This document shows, one piece after another, positions 29,564 to 37,943 of a stretch of DNA of 64,000 nt. A program made the position numbers and the translations under genes. The first letter of the stretch is position 1, and every line of letters starts with the position of its first letter. A model generated the notes under the pieces. That model saw nothing but the letters and a program-made list of their open reading frames with translations, was not told the origin of the DNA and searched no databases. Source of the DNA: Acidianus ambivalens (GTDB taxonomy: Archaea > Thermoproteota > Thermoprotei_A > Sulfolobales > Sulfolobaceae); the NCBI RefSeq assembly GCF_009729015.1, contig NZ_CP045482.1, positions 186,001-250,000 on the forward strand, written 5' to 3'.

Positions 29564-30937
29564 ATGAGCTTAGCAACAGTCCTTTATGAATGGTATAAGA
29601 AAAATCCTTCCAAGACATTTTTAGGAGGGGATAGAAGTTTAACATACCAACAAGTTGTTGATGAAGTTAGAAGAACTGCATCATTAATCTCTCCTGGCGA
29701 AACAGTTGCACATATAATGTTTAACTCAACTAGATCTGTAATAAATTATTTAAGCGTTTACTGGGCCGGAGGAAAAGTAGTAGCAATAGATCCCTTAACC
29801 TCAGCAGAAGATTTAAAATTCATTTTAGAAGATTCTCAGCCTTCATTAGTTTTGACTGATCATGAAGTATACGAAAGGGAAAAGAACGTATTAAAGGACT
29901 ATAAAGTGATAATAGACTCCGCCGATGGCGGTTATGAGCAAACTTCACCATATGAATATAGAGAAGATGAAGTTGGCTTGATTTATTATTATGCCGGAAT
30001 AGCAGGAAGGACTATGCAAGTATTACATAGCGCAGAAAGAGTTGAATTAAATTCTGCATCCCTTTATAAGGCCCTAGGAGTTAAGGATATCTCTAGTATA
30101 TTAACTGTGCCATTGGCTCATGTACTGGGTAACAGCGTTTTAGGAGTAACTTTGGAAGCAGGTGGATTTATGTACATTTTGAGAAAATTTGATCCTAAAG
30201 AAATAATATCAGCAATAGATAAGTTCTCAATAAACTATTTAGCAACAGTACCCATGGTTTACGACGCATTAGCTAAAGAGAAAGAAGGTAATCTAGATAG
30301 TTTAAGACTCTGTATTAGTACAGCAGCACCATTATTCCCATCAACAATAAAGGCTTTCAAGGAGAGATTTAATAAGGATATAGTACAACAATATGGATTT
30401 ACAGAAGGATTAGTAATAACGTATCAGCCTCCTGAATTTTCTCAGGTAATAAGCATAGGTAAACCCTTACCTAATGCTGAAGTAAAAGTAGTTAAGGATA
30501 ATGGAGAAGAGGCAAAAATTGGAGAAACTGGAGAATTATGGGTAAAAGCTCCATGGCTTATGTTAGGATACAAAGATGAGGAAGAAACTAAAAGAGTATT
30601 TGAAAGAGAATGGCTAAAAACTGGAGATCTAGTTAGCATGGATGAAAAAGGGTTACTTTATTTCAAAGGTGTGAAAAAGAGAATGCTGAAATATAAGGGG
30701 TATCCGATTTTCCCTAGAGATTTAGAGGAAATTTTACTCACTCATCCATTAGTAAAGGAAGCATATGTTTACGGCGAAGACGCTGGAAATCTAGGCACTC
30801 ACCCTGTAGCTAAAGTTATAGTTAAAGAGCATAAAGAAGGTCTTGAAGACGAATTACTTAATTATGTTAACCAAAGAGTTGCATTTTATAAGAGGCTAAA
30901 GAAAGTATATATAGTGGATAAAATTGAGCGAAATTGA
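29564..30937 (+). CDS. Degenerate AMP-forming acyl-CoA synthetase-like protein
   Basis: A 457-residue ANL-superfamily protein. The C-terminal core is recognisable: QQYGFTEG, GELWVKAPWLMLGY, WLKTGDLVSMDEKG and KGVKKRMLKYKGYPIFP. However, the P-loop motif (usually SSGTTGxPKG) reads YYAGIAGRTMQVLHS, without the Lys, and the protein stops at IVDKIERN, where the catalytic PxxxxGK Lys should follow. Adenylation is therefore doubtful; it may bind an acyl or CoA ligand. The stop overlaps the thioredoxin start by 14 bases and the ABC ATPase follows, so three unlike genes share one operon. Confidence 0.8.
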   Translation: MSLATVLYEWYKKNPSKTFLGGDRSLTYQQVVDEVRRTASLISPGETVAHIMFNSTRSVINYLSVYWAGGKVVAIDPLTSAEDLKFILEDSQPSLVLTDHEVYEREKNVLKDYKVIIDSADGGYEQTSPYEYREDEVGLIYYYAGIAGRTMQVLHSAERVELNSASLYKALGVKDISSILTVPLAHVLGNSVLGVTLEAGGFMYILRKFDPKEIISAIDKFSINYLATVPMVYDALAKEKEGNLDSLRLCISTAAPLFPSTIKAFKERFNKDIVQQYGFTEGLVITYQPPEFSQVISIGKPLPNAEVKVVKDNGEEAKIGETGELWVKAPWLMLGYKDEEETKRVFEREWLKTGDLVSMDEKGLLYFKGVKKRMLKYKGYPIFPRDLEEILLTHPLVKEAYVYGEDAGNLGTHPVAKVIVKEHKEGLEDELLNYVNQRVAFYKRLKKVYIVDKIERN

Positions 30938-31322
30938 GTCCTTAATAAAGGAGATTGCTGAGAAGTTACAGAAAAGGGCAGAAAGTATAAAATCACCGAA
31001 ATATGAGCCAGAAAGCGTCAGTGAAGATAAATTTGACGAAATTCTTTCTAAAAATAAAGTTGTAGTAATTGACTGTTGGGCTGACTGGTGTGCTCCCTGC
31101 CATTTATATGAACCAATATTTAAGAAAGTGGCAGAAAAATATAAGGATAAAGCATTCTTTGGAAGGCTTAACGTTGATGAAAACCAGAAGCTTGCAGATA
31201 AATATAATGTTCTGAATATACCAACTACACTAATTTTCGTTGATGGGCAATTAAAGGATTCTCTAGTTGGAGCAGTTGATGAAAATACTTTAGAGGATAC
31301 TATTAAAAAATATATATCGTGA
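30924..31322 (+). CDS. Thioredoxin
   Basis: A 132-residue thioredoxin with active site WADWCAPCHLYEP and cis-Pro in NIPTTLIFVDGQ. About 30 residues precede the fold, longer than a plain thioredoxin; this part is charged and helical, with no signal peptide, so the protein is probably cytosolic. Starts at TTG, inside the end of the adenylating-enzyme-like gene, and overlaps the ABC ATPase start by 4 bases. Confidence 0.9.
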   Translation: MSEIESLIKEIAEKLQKRAESIKSPKYEPESVSEDKFDEILSKNKVVVIDCWADWCAPCHLYEPIFKKVAEKYKDKAFFGRLNVDENQKLADKYNVLNIPTTLIFVDGQLKDSLVGAVDENTLEDTIKKYIS

Positions 31323-31930
31323 CAATTGAAGCTAAAATAGTAAAAAAGCTAGGCAATTTTTATCTTAATGCTCAAATCAAAGAACAAGGAATAGTATGTA
31401 TTACTGGAAAAAACGGTAGTGGAAAAACTACTTTTTTGAGGAGTTTAGCAGGATTTTTGAATATCGATGAAGGTTATGTTAAAATTAACAACGTGGATGT
31501 AACAAAACTTCCACCTGAAAAACGAGGAACTGTTATAATAACTCCAGACTCTTATATTCCTGGACTTAAAGTGAAATCTCACTTAGTGTGGGGGGCCAAA
31601 ATTAGGAAAATTAAATATGATATTAATGAACTTGAGAAGTATAAAGATCTATTAGACGGAATCTCATTAGATGAAAAAGTAGACAAACTGAGCCTAGGCC
31701 AAAGAGAAAGAGTTTCCATACTTACTGCTATTCTTGCTAAACCTAAGGTTATACTCATAGACGAAGCGTTCTCTAACATTAATGATAAGGAGGATTTCGT
31801 AGAAAGAACTATTGAGATAATGCGTAAAAATTCCATAGAATTGATATTTACTACTCAAGACATAAATGATTCGCAATTCGCAAATTCTCACTTACGCATG
31901 GAAGATGGAAAATTGTTAAAAATTTTTTAA
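31319..31930 (+). CDS. Lone ABC transporter ATPase, short
   Basis: A 203-residue ATP-binding subunit: Walker A GKNGSGKTTF, signature LSLGQRERV, Walker B VILIDEAFS, and a Gln-loop near VIITPDSYIPG. It lacks the C-terminal regulatory domain of ModC. No permease gene adjoins it. Size and type (ModC/WtpC-like) would suit the permease and binding protein at 18.9-20.7 kb that lack an ATPase, but that is inference. Starts at GTG within the thioredoxin gene end. Confidence 0.85.
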   Translation: MTIEAKIVKKLGNFYLNAQIKEQGIVCITGKNGSGKTTFLRSLAGFLNIDEGYVKINNVDVTKLPPEKRGTVIITPDSYIPGLKVKSHLVWGAKIRKIKYDINELEKYKDLLDGISLDEKVDKLSLGQRERVSILTAILAKPKVILIDEAFSNINDKEDFVERTIEIMRKNSIELIFTTQDINDSQFANSHLRMEDGKLLKIF

Positions 31931-31944
31931 AAGATATTACTTGA

Positions 31945-31967
31945 ACTTTTCAATAGTCATGAAAAGT
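31945..31967. promoter_or_regulatory. Inverted repeat upstream of glnA
   Basis: ACTTTTCA, 7 bases, TGAAAAGT: perfect 8-base arms. It begins 15 bases after the ABC ATPase stop and ends about 30 bases before the first glnA TATA box. It could be an operator for glnA or part of the terminator of the upstream operon. Confidence 0.45.
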
Positions 31968-31997
31968 AATTATAAATTTATTTTGTCATCTAAAAAC

Positions 31998-32030
31998 TTT
32001 ATATACGAATTACAATAAAAGCTTATATAC
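31998..32030 (+). promoter_or_regulatory. Tandem TATA boxes of glnA
   Basis: CTTTATATAC (31998-32007) and GCTTATATAC (32021-32030) are near copies 23 bases apart, about two helical turns. The second is centred 25 bases before ATG 32051, giving a leaderless mRNA; the first would give a leader of about 23 bases. Confidence 0.55.
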
Positions 32031-32050
32031 TCTTTAACAGAACTCGATTC

Positions 32051-33466
32051 ATGCCATCAAGTCCAGAAGACATGTTAAAGTTCTTAAAAGATAATAAAAT
32101 TGAATGGGTAGATTTACAATTCACAGATGTTCCAGGAAGATTACATCATATAACAATTCCAGCAAGCGAGTTTGATGAGAATACTGTAAAGACGGGCTTT
32201 GGAAAACTTGACGGAAGTAGCATAAAAGGTTTTACAATGATTTACGAAAGCGATATGGTGCTATTACCAGTACCAGAAACAATGACATTAGTTCCTTGGA
32301 CGCCAGGAGTTGCGAGAGTTATTACTAAAGTATTCTGGGGCGGAGGAAAAGGAAGATTTGAAAGAGATCCTAGATTCATAGCAGAGGAGGCTGAAAAATA
32401 CCAGTTATCACAAGGTTATACTTCCTTCTTTGGTCCAGAAATGGAATTCTTCATTTTCGATAAAATAGACCTTGATGTAGCCACCCCTCAAAGAGGAACT
32501 GGATACAAAATTATTGCTAGAGAAGCACCATGGCAAAATAGTGGAGGATTCGTAATTAGATATAAAGAAGGTTACTATCCAGCCCCACCAGTAGATCAAC
32601 TAATGGATGTAAGACTGGAGGCTGTGGAAACTCTAGTTAAATATTTTGGATTCACAATTGAGGCAACTCATCATGAGGTAGCTACTGGAGGTCAAGGAGA
32701 AATAGACTTTAGATTCTCCACATTAGCAGATACTGCGGACAAAGTACAAACTCTAAAATATGTTGTAAAGAACGTAGCAGCAAAACATGGCATGGTAGCG
32801 ACTTTCATGCCAAAACCGATGTTTGGAGACAATGGAACAGGAATGCATACTCATTTCAGTTTATGGACTGCTGATGGCAAAAAGAATTTAATGTACGATC
32901 CTAATGACGAATATGCTGAAATAAGTCAGACAGGGAGGTATGTAATTGGAGGAATATTACATCATGCAAGAGCATTGTCTGCGATAGTTTCTGCATCTGT
33001 TAATAGTTATAGAAGATTAGTCCCCGGATTTGAGGCACCAGTATACATTGCTTGGAGCAAATCTAATAGAAGCGCAATAATTAGAGTTCCCTCATATTAT
33101 AAGGGAATAGAAAAAGCAAAGAGAATAGAATATCGTGCGCCAGATCCTTCGTGCAATCCATACTTAGCGTTCGCTGCAATATTAATGGCCGCATTGGATG
33201 GAATAAATAAGAAAATAGATCCAGGAGATCCAGTAGATGAGAATATTTATCATCTAACTCCAGAAAAGAGAAAGCAATTAGGTATCAAAGAGTTACCGAG
33301 ATCATTAGATGAAGCATTAGATGAACTAGAGAGCGATAAAGAATTCTTAAAGCCGGTATTCAATTCAACAATACTTGATACATACATCGACTTAAAGAGA
33401 GAAGAAGCAAAGACTCTACAAATGTATCCGCATCCAATGGAGTTATACTATTATCTAGATTCTTAA
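32051..33466 (+). CDS. glnA: Glutamine synthetase type I
   Basis: It forms glutamine from glutamate, ammonia and ATP, feeding the glutamate synthase at the start of the window. DGSSIKGF, GPEMEFFIF, ATHHEVATGGQGEIDFRF, NGTGMHTHFS, VPGFEAP and RIEYRAPDPSCNPYLA are the metal, glutamate and ATP motifs in order. Length (471) is normal. ENIYHLTPEKRK aligns with the adenylylation Tyr loop, but no adenylyltransferase gene is seen. It has its own promoter with paired TATA boxes and overlaps, tail to tail, a regulator gene by 4 bases. Confidence 0.97.
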   Translation: MPSSPEDMLKFLKDNKIEWVDLQFTDVPGRLHHITIPASEFDENTVKTGFGKLDGSSIKGFTMIYESDMVLLPVPETMTLVPWTPGVARVITKVFWGGGKGRFERDPRFIAEEAEKYQLSQGYTSFFGPEMEFFIFDKIDLDVATPQRGTGYKIIAREAPWQNSGGFVIRYKEGYYPAPPVDQLMDVRLEAVETLVKYFGFTIEATHHEVATGGQGEIDFRFSTLADTADKVQTLKYVVKNVAAKHGMVATFMPKPMFGDNGTGMHTHFSLWTADGKKNLMYDPNDEYAEISQTGRYVIGGILHHARALSAIVSASVNSYRRLVPGFEAPVYIAWSKSNRSAIIRVPSYYKGIEKAKRIEYRAPDPSCNPYLAFAAILMAALDGINKKIDPGDPVDENIYHLTPEKRKQLGIKELPRSLDEALDELESDKEFLKPVFNSTILDTYIDLKREEAKTLQMYPHPMELYYYLDS

Positions 33467-34362
33467 GCCGGAATATATATATTCATTTTTTTCAAATTTT
33501 TGTAAACTTCTTTTAAATCTAAATAGCTATCGAAGTAATATCTTTCAGATGCTTTTTTCATTATATTGTAATCCTCACCTAATAAATTGGAATAATCCGA
33601 AATCCATCTATCTTTTGAAGATAAAAACCAGGAAAATGCATCTTCATATATCTCTTTTATTTTTTCCTCATCTTCTAAAGAGCTTCTTATAGCTAATGTA
33701 CAACAGTGATTTGGTTCAAATACATGAGTTACTTTATGTCCTTTAGATTCAAGTATAGATAAATAAGGCTCCCAAATAGCTATTGCCGGAACTTTTTTTG
33801 TTTCAAAATTTTTAACTAACTCTTGTGGAGAATTAAAAGGAATTATATTAGCATTCTTTACTTCTGCTAGAGTCCATGTTTCCATACTAGACATTACTGT
33901 AGAACCTATATTGCACGATTCGCCTACTATTCCTGCACCTCCCTTTGCACCTCCTGCTATAATTTTTATATCAAATATTTTTGAAAATATTATTTGCGAA
34001 ATAACTGGCGAAAATCCCATGTCTATTTTACCTAGGACTAAATCTTTAGTAACTTGAAGGCCATTGTCGTAAATTTTTACTTCAACTTCTATTCCTTTTT
34101 CTCTAAGTTTTTTTATAAATGGAATAATAAAAGGATATTCTGCAGCATTTATAATTCCTAGCCTGAGAAATTTCGTTTCATTTAACGATACTATAAGATT
34201 TTTTCCAACTAATTGTTTCCTGAATATTATTCCTTCTTTTTCTAATTCATTAAGTATTTCAGATACTCTACTTTTTGACATTCCAGAAATCTTAACTAAC
34301 TCAGTTTGAGGTAATGATCCTCTCTCTTTAAGAATACTAAGAATTCTATCTCTTCCTTTCAT
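33463..34362 (-). CDS. Transcription regulator: winged helix fused to a solute-binding (NMT1/SsuA-like) domain
   Basis: Residues 1-60 (MKGRDRILSILKERGSLPQT, then ISGMSKSRVSEILNELEKEG) form a MarR-like winged helix. The remaining ~230 residues look like a periplasmic binding domain of the NMT1/THI5 or nitrate/taurine type, lacking a signal peptide: KIDMGFSPVISQIIF, GGAKGGAGIVGE and IPAIAIWEPYL-like text. The ligand sensed is unknown. I use ATG 34362 because a TATA-like GTTTAATAAAG at about 34384-34394 precedes it by 26 bases; ATG 34383 is an alternative. It is convergent with glnA. Confidence 0.78.
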   Translation of the reverse strand: MKGRDRILSILKERGSLPQTELVKISGMSKSRVSEILNELEKEGIIFRKQLVGKNLIVSLNETKFLRLGIINAAEYPFIIPFIKKLREKGIEVEVKIYDNGLQVTKDLVLGKIDMGFSPVISQIIFSKIFDIKIIAGGAKGGAGIVGESCNIGSTVMSSMETWTLAEVKNANIIPFNSPQELVKNFETKKVPAIAIWEPYLSILESKGHKVTHVFEPNHCCTLAIRSSLEDEEKIKEIYEDAFSWFLSSKDRWISDYSNLLGEDYNIMKKASERYYFDSYLDLKEVYKNLKKMNIYIPA

Positions 34363-34411
34363 TACTAAAAATTTAAAAAACACTTTATTAAACTTAAAGT
34401 TTTCTTCTTTC

Positions 34412-35050
34412 TTATAATCTTAAACTTCTTTCATGCGTAGTATCTAATAATCTAAATACTTGATTAACTAATGCCCTGTTTGTCTTAAAGACTCCTCTAG
34501 TTGCTACTGAAACTAGCTTGGCTTCCTTGTCTTTTACTCCTCTCACATAAGCACACATATGAATACCATTACCAATTACCATAACTCCCTTTGGTTTTAT
34601 TTCGCTATTCATTATTGCATCAGCTATCTGAGAAACTAATCTCTCTTGGATCTGAGGTCTTGCTGAATAATAGTTAACTATTCTTATTATTTTGCTAAAT
34701 CCGGCAACTTTGCCATCATCGTTAGCAACATAAGCAACATGAATCCTCCCTATAAATGGTAAGAGATGATGCTCGCAAAGGGAAGAGAATTGTATATCTC
34801 TAATTAGAATTACTTGATCTCCGTTTTTATCTTCAGTTATATCTTCGCCTATATCTTTAGCATTAAATACTTTTATTTTAGGTGGTGGACTTCTTAGACC
34901 AGAAGTCATTTCTATTAAAGCTCTTGCAACTCTCTCTGGCGTTTCTCTTAAACCTTCTCTGTTTGGATCTTCCCCTAAAAGTTCTAGTATTTCTCTTACT
35001 CTTTTTGCAATTTCTTCTACTAATTTTTCTTGAGATATTGATGTTTCCAT
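34412..35050 (-). CDS. folE: GTP cyclohydrolase I
   Basis: It converts GTP to dihydroneopterin triphosphate, entry to pterins. The zinc site is SLCEHHLLPFIGRIHVAY with a second Cys in GIHMCAYVRGV; RPQIQERLVSQIADAI is also diagnostic. Length is 212 residues, like bacterial FolE I; many archaea use the unrelated MptA, so this is a type I enzyme as in Sulfolobales. It stands alone between the regulator and PepQ on the same strand. Confidence 0.96.
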   Translation of the reverse strand: METSISQEKLVEEIAKRVREILELLGEDPNREGLRETPERVARALIEMTSGLRSPPPKIKVFNAKDIGEDITEDKNGDQVILIRDIQFSSLCEHHLLPFIGRIHVAYVANDDGKVAGFSKIIRIVNYYSARPQIQERLVSQIADAIMNSEIKPKGVMVIGNGIHMCAYVRGVKDKEAKLVSVATRGVFKTNRALVNQVFRLLDTTHERSLRL

Positions 35051-35101
35051 GCCAATTAGTATTCTGAGACTCTGCTAATTAAATAGTTTTTATAAAAAAA
35101 C

Positions 35102-36154
35102 TTACAAAAGCTTATAAGCCGTTTCTAAAACCTCGGGTTTACCGTTTGTTACTATTAATGTATCCTCTATCCGTACTCCGAACTTATCTTTAATGTATAT
35201 GCCGGGCTCTACAGTTATTACCATGTTTTTCTTTAGTACATCGTTAGAATTAAACGATATATAAGGAGATTCATGAACTTCTATACCAACTCCGTGACCA
35301 GTAGAATGAACAAAATATCTTCCATATCCATATTTTTCAATAACTTTTCTTGCAATCTTATCTATTTCTGAAGCATTTACTCCAGAAGTTACTGCATCTA
35401 TTGCCTCTAATTGAGCCTCTAAAACTATCTCATAGATTTTCCTTACTTCGCCTTTAACATTAAAGGTTCTTGTGCTATCAAAACAGTATCCATCAAATTT
35501 TGCTCCTATATCTACAACTACATTATCATTTTCTAGGATTTTCTTATCTGTAGGAATATGATGAGGGAAAGAGGAATTTTTACCTGCTGCTACTATTGAA
35601 GGAAAAGCGTAATCTTCAGCACCACTGGCTTTCATAGTATAATCTATTATTCCAGATAGCTGTTTTTCAGTTATTTCACCTTCTAGAATTTTCTCCATAC
35701 TAACCTTCATTGCTTCTGAAGTTATTTCTCCAGATTTCTTTATTTTTTCCAATTCTTCATCGTCTTTAATACTACGCATTTCAGAAATGTCTTTTGATAT
35801 ATCAATTAAATTATATTTTGAGGATAAAAGCCTATAAACGTTAACAGTAGACCAGTTAATATCTAATGCTACAGTATTCTTAGTAATTAACTTAGGTAAA
35901 ATATCTGATAAGGAGCCTACAAGAATCCCATTAGCTATATTACTTGGATAATATATTTTAACGTCTAGCCCGCTTATTTCTCTGGCTCTATTCTCCTCTA
36001 ATAGAGGTGCTAAAAGTGTCGCAACTCCGTCACAATATATTATACTACCTGCTCCTTTATAATTAGTAAAATAATAAACATTAGGATCTCCACTTATTAT
36101 TATGCATGAATTATTATATTTTTGAGAGAGCTCTTCAAGCTTTTTGAGTCTCAT
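35102..36154 (-). CDS. Xaa-Pro aminopeptidase/dipeptidase (M24)
   Basis: A 350-residue metallopeptidase with a creatinase-like N-terminal domain (~1-120) and a pita-bread C-terminal domain. Metal ligands: VVDIGAKFDGYCFDSTRTF (two Asp), STGHGVGIEVHE (His), ITVEPGIYIKDKFG (Glu) and VRIEDT (Glu). Prolidase or aminopeptidase P activity is expected, probably cobalt- or manganese-dependent. It overlaps moaA by 4 bases. Confidence 0.9.
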   Translation of the reverse strand: MRLKKLEELSQKYNNSCIIISGDPNVYYFTNYKGAGSIIYCDGVATLLAPLLEENRAREISGLDVKIYYPSNIANGILVGSLSDILPKLITKNTVALDINWSTVNVYRLLSSKYNLIDISKDISEMRSIKDDEELEKIKKSGEITSEAMKVSMEKILEGEITEKQLSGIIDYTMKASGAEDYAFPSIVAAGKNSSFPHHIPTDKKILENDNVVVDIGAKFDGYCFDSTRTFNVKGEVRKIYEIVLEAQLEAIDAVTSGVNASEIDKIARKVIEKYGYGRYFVHSTGHGVGIEVHESPYISFNSNDVLKKNMVITVEPGIYIKDKFGVRIEDTLIVTNGKPEVLETAYKLL

Positions 36155-37077
36155 AATGTATATTTAAAATTTGGCTCTCTAATAGCTATTGCTAACTTAA
36201 ATGCCTCTTTTATTAGTTCTAATTTATCGTCTTCTGACAAGTTCGATTTAAGTATTCCAGAAATATCAATTACCTTATCTTCTCTATATAAACATGTTTT
36301 TAACTTGCCATCTACTGTAAGTCTTATTCTATTGCATCCAGCACAAAATATTGGATTAGCATAAGGTTTTACTACCTCTACTACTAAGCCAGAATTTAAA
36401 TAATATCTAGGCCTAAAATGCTTATTCCTTATTGTTACTTTTGTTGAATTCTTCTTTAGATAATCCTCTATTATATTTAAATTCTCGTGATATGAAAACG
36501 AAGATTTGCCTAACCCTACAGGATGCATTTCTATTAAATGTAATTCATCTATCCCTAGTTTCTCTGAAAAATCTATGATCTTTTTTACTTCATTAATATT
36601 CATTTTATTTACAACAAAGTTTAATTTTACAGGTCTAAGATTAGCATTAATAGCAGATTTTATTCCTTCTAAAACCTTATCTAGAGCGTCGACTCCAGTA
36701 ATTTTCTTAAAAGTTTCCCTATCTAATGCGTGAAGACTAATGTTGACTCTAGATAATCCTGCTTCTTTTAATTTAGTAGCTAGTTTAGGAAGTAAAACGC
36801 CATTAGTGGTCATGGAAATTTCAAAACCCAAAGATTTCAAGCTTTTAACGATCTCTATTAAATCTCTTCGTAAAGTAGGTTCTCCTCCTGTTAATTTTAT
36901 GTATTTTATCCCAAAATCTTTAGAAGCCTTGGCTACGAGTAGTATATCGCGTAAAGGTAATCCCGATAAATTTTCGTTCCCTTCACCTTCCATATGACAG
37001 AAAAAACAAGAAAAATTACATGCATGGGTAAGCGTAATTCTTAAGTCCTCAAGGTCTCTTCCAAATCTGTCCTTCAT
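36151..37077 (-). CDS. moaA: GTP 3',8-cyclase MoaA
   Basis: Radical SAM enzyme for the first step of molybdopterin synthesis. The N-terminal cluster motif is CNFSCFFC, with LTGGEPTLRRDL for SAM. The C-terminal cluster uses FCAGCNRIRLTVDGKLKTC, which also binds GTP. Length (308) is normal and slightly short. The product suits a molybdo- or tungsto-enzyme lifestyle in line with the importer at 19-20.7 kb. It is divergent from a small zinc ribbon gene. Confidence 0.95.
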   Translation of the reverse strand: MKDRFGRDLEDLRITLTHACNFSCFFCHMEGEGNENLSGLPLRDILLVAKASKDFGIKYIKLTGGEPTLRRDLIEIVKSLKSLGFEISMTTNGVLLPKLATKLKEAGLSRVNISLHALDRETFKKITGVDALDKVLEGIKSAINANLRPVKLNFVVNKMNINEVKKIIDFSEKLGIDELHLIEMHPVGLGKSSFSYHENLNIIEDYLKKNSTKVTIRNKHFRPRYYLNSGLVVEVVKPYANPIFCAGCNRIRLTVDGKLKTCLYREDKVIDISGILKSNLSEDDKLELIKEAFKLAIAIREPNFKYTL

Positions 37078-37111
37078 TACTTTTAAATTGTTTTTAACCT
37101 TAATAAACTAG

Positions 37112-37297
37112 ATGAAAGAAGTACTTTGCCCTAAATGCGGAATAAGGATGGAATTCATGGCAGAAACTGAAAGTAACAGTGAAGGAAGAGAAGTTAGATA
37201 TTTCTATAGATGTCCTGCTTGTGGAACAAAAATAAACGAAAGTATAATGAAGATTTTAAAGAAAGATAGTGCGGTAATAATTAAAGTTCTGCAGTAA
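37112..37297 (+). CDS. Small zinc ribbon protein
   Basis: A 61-residue protein: LCPKCGIRMEF then YRCPACGTKINES; the two CxxC pairs predict one zinc ribbon. Function unknown; it could be a DNA- or ribosome-binding factor. It has a short AT-rich upstream region shared with moaA and its last 17 bases overlap the convergent kinase-like gene. The other small zinc ribbon gene, at 4716, has a similar tail-to-tail overlap with another kinase-like gene. Confidence 0.75.
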   Translation: MKEVLCPKCGIRMEFMAETESNSEGREVRYFYRCPACGTKINESIMKILKKDSAVIIKVLQ

Positions 37298-37943
37298 TTT
37301 TTTTGATTAAATTTAATGCCATTGGAGGGAATAAAGTTAATACTCCTATATTTCTTATATCGAGGATATAGGATATCTCCTTTTGAGTAGGCTTATAAGA
37401 GTTTAAAAATACTCTAGCCATTTTCTCAAAGTTTTTTAAATCATTTATATATTTATAACTTAGGAAAAGAAGAAAAACTAAAATATCCCACGCAAAGTAT
37501 TTTTCTTCCTTAGTTTGGATAGCTTGTTCTGCGTCTATAACATAAATCTTTTCATTTACAATAAAATTTTCTATTTTTGTATCTCCTAATGATAGCCCGT
37601 TATCATGAATTATCCTAAAAGCCTTGCCTAGCATAAGAAAATCTTCTTCTGTTTCTATAGGTCTTCCTTTTATGTAATCTCTCATTATACAGTTAGTCTC
37701 ATAATCCATATCTATAATTTTTGGGGTTCCTATTCCATTCCATTTCCTAGTAAAAAAATCAATCTCTCTATTCATTCGCTCTCGAGGACTCGAAGCATAA
37801 GGATACGATTTAAAAAATGAGGAAATAAAATACCATTTAATTCCTGCACTTGTAGAATAACATTTAATAACGTACTCTTTTTCTTCAAGCTTGATTAACT
37901 TACTCTGTAAGTATAGAGATTTTATCACATCTTCAAACTTCAT
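37281..37943 (-). CDS. Small RIO/Bud32-like kinase, possibly acting on a small molecule
   Basis: A 220-residue kinase-fold protein without a clear Gly-rich loop. EYVIKCY gives the ATP Lys, MNREIDFF a helix-C Glu, IIHDNGLSLGDTKIENFIV the catalytic loop with Asp and Asn, and VIDAEQA the metal Asp. All catalytic residues are therefore present. The C-terminal third is hydrophobic and helical. It overlaps the cysteine-synthase-like gene by 4 bases, so a role in making or regulating its substrate (for example O-phosphoserine) is possible; this is inference only. Confidence 0.72.
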   Translation of the reverse strand: MKFEDVIKSLYLQSKLIKLEEKEYVIKCYSTSAGIKWYFISSFFKSYPYASSPRERMNREIDFFTRKWNGIGTPKIIDMDYETNCIMRDYIKGRPIETEEDFLMLGKAFRIIHDNGLSLGDTKIENFIVNEKIYVIDAEQAIQTKEEKYFAWDILVFLLFLSYKYINDLKNFEKMARVFLNSYKPTQKEISYILDIRNIGVLTLFPPMALNLIKKITAEL

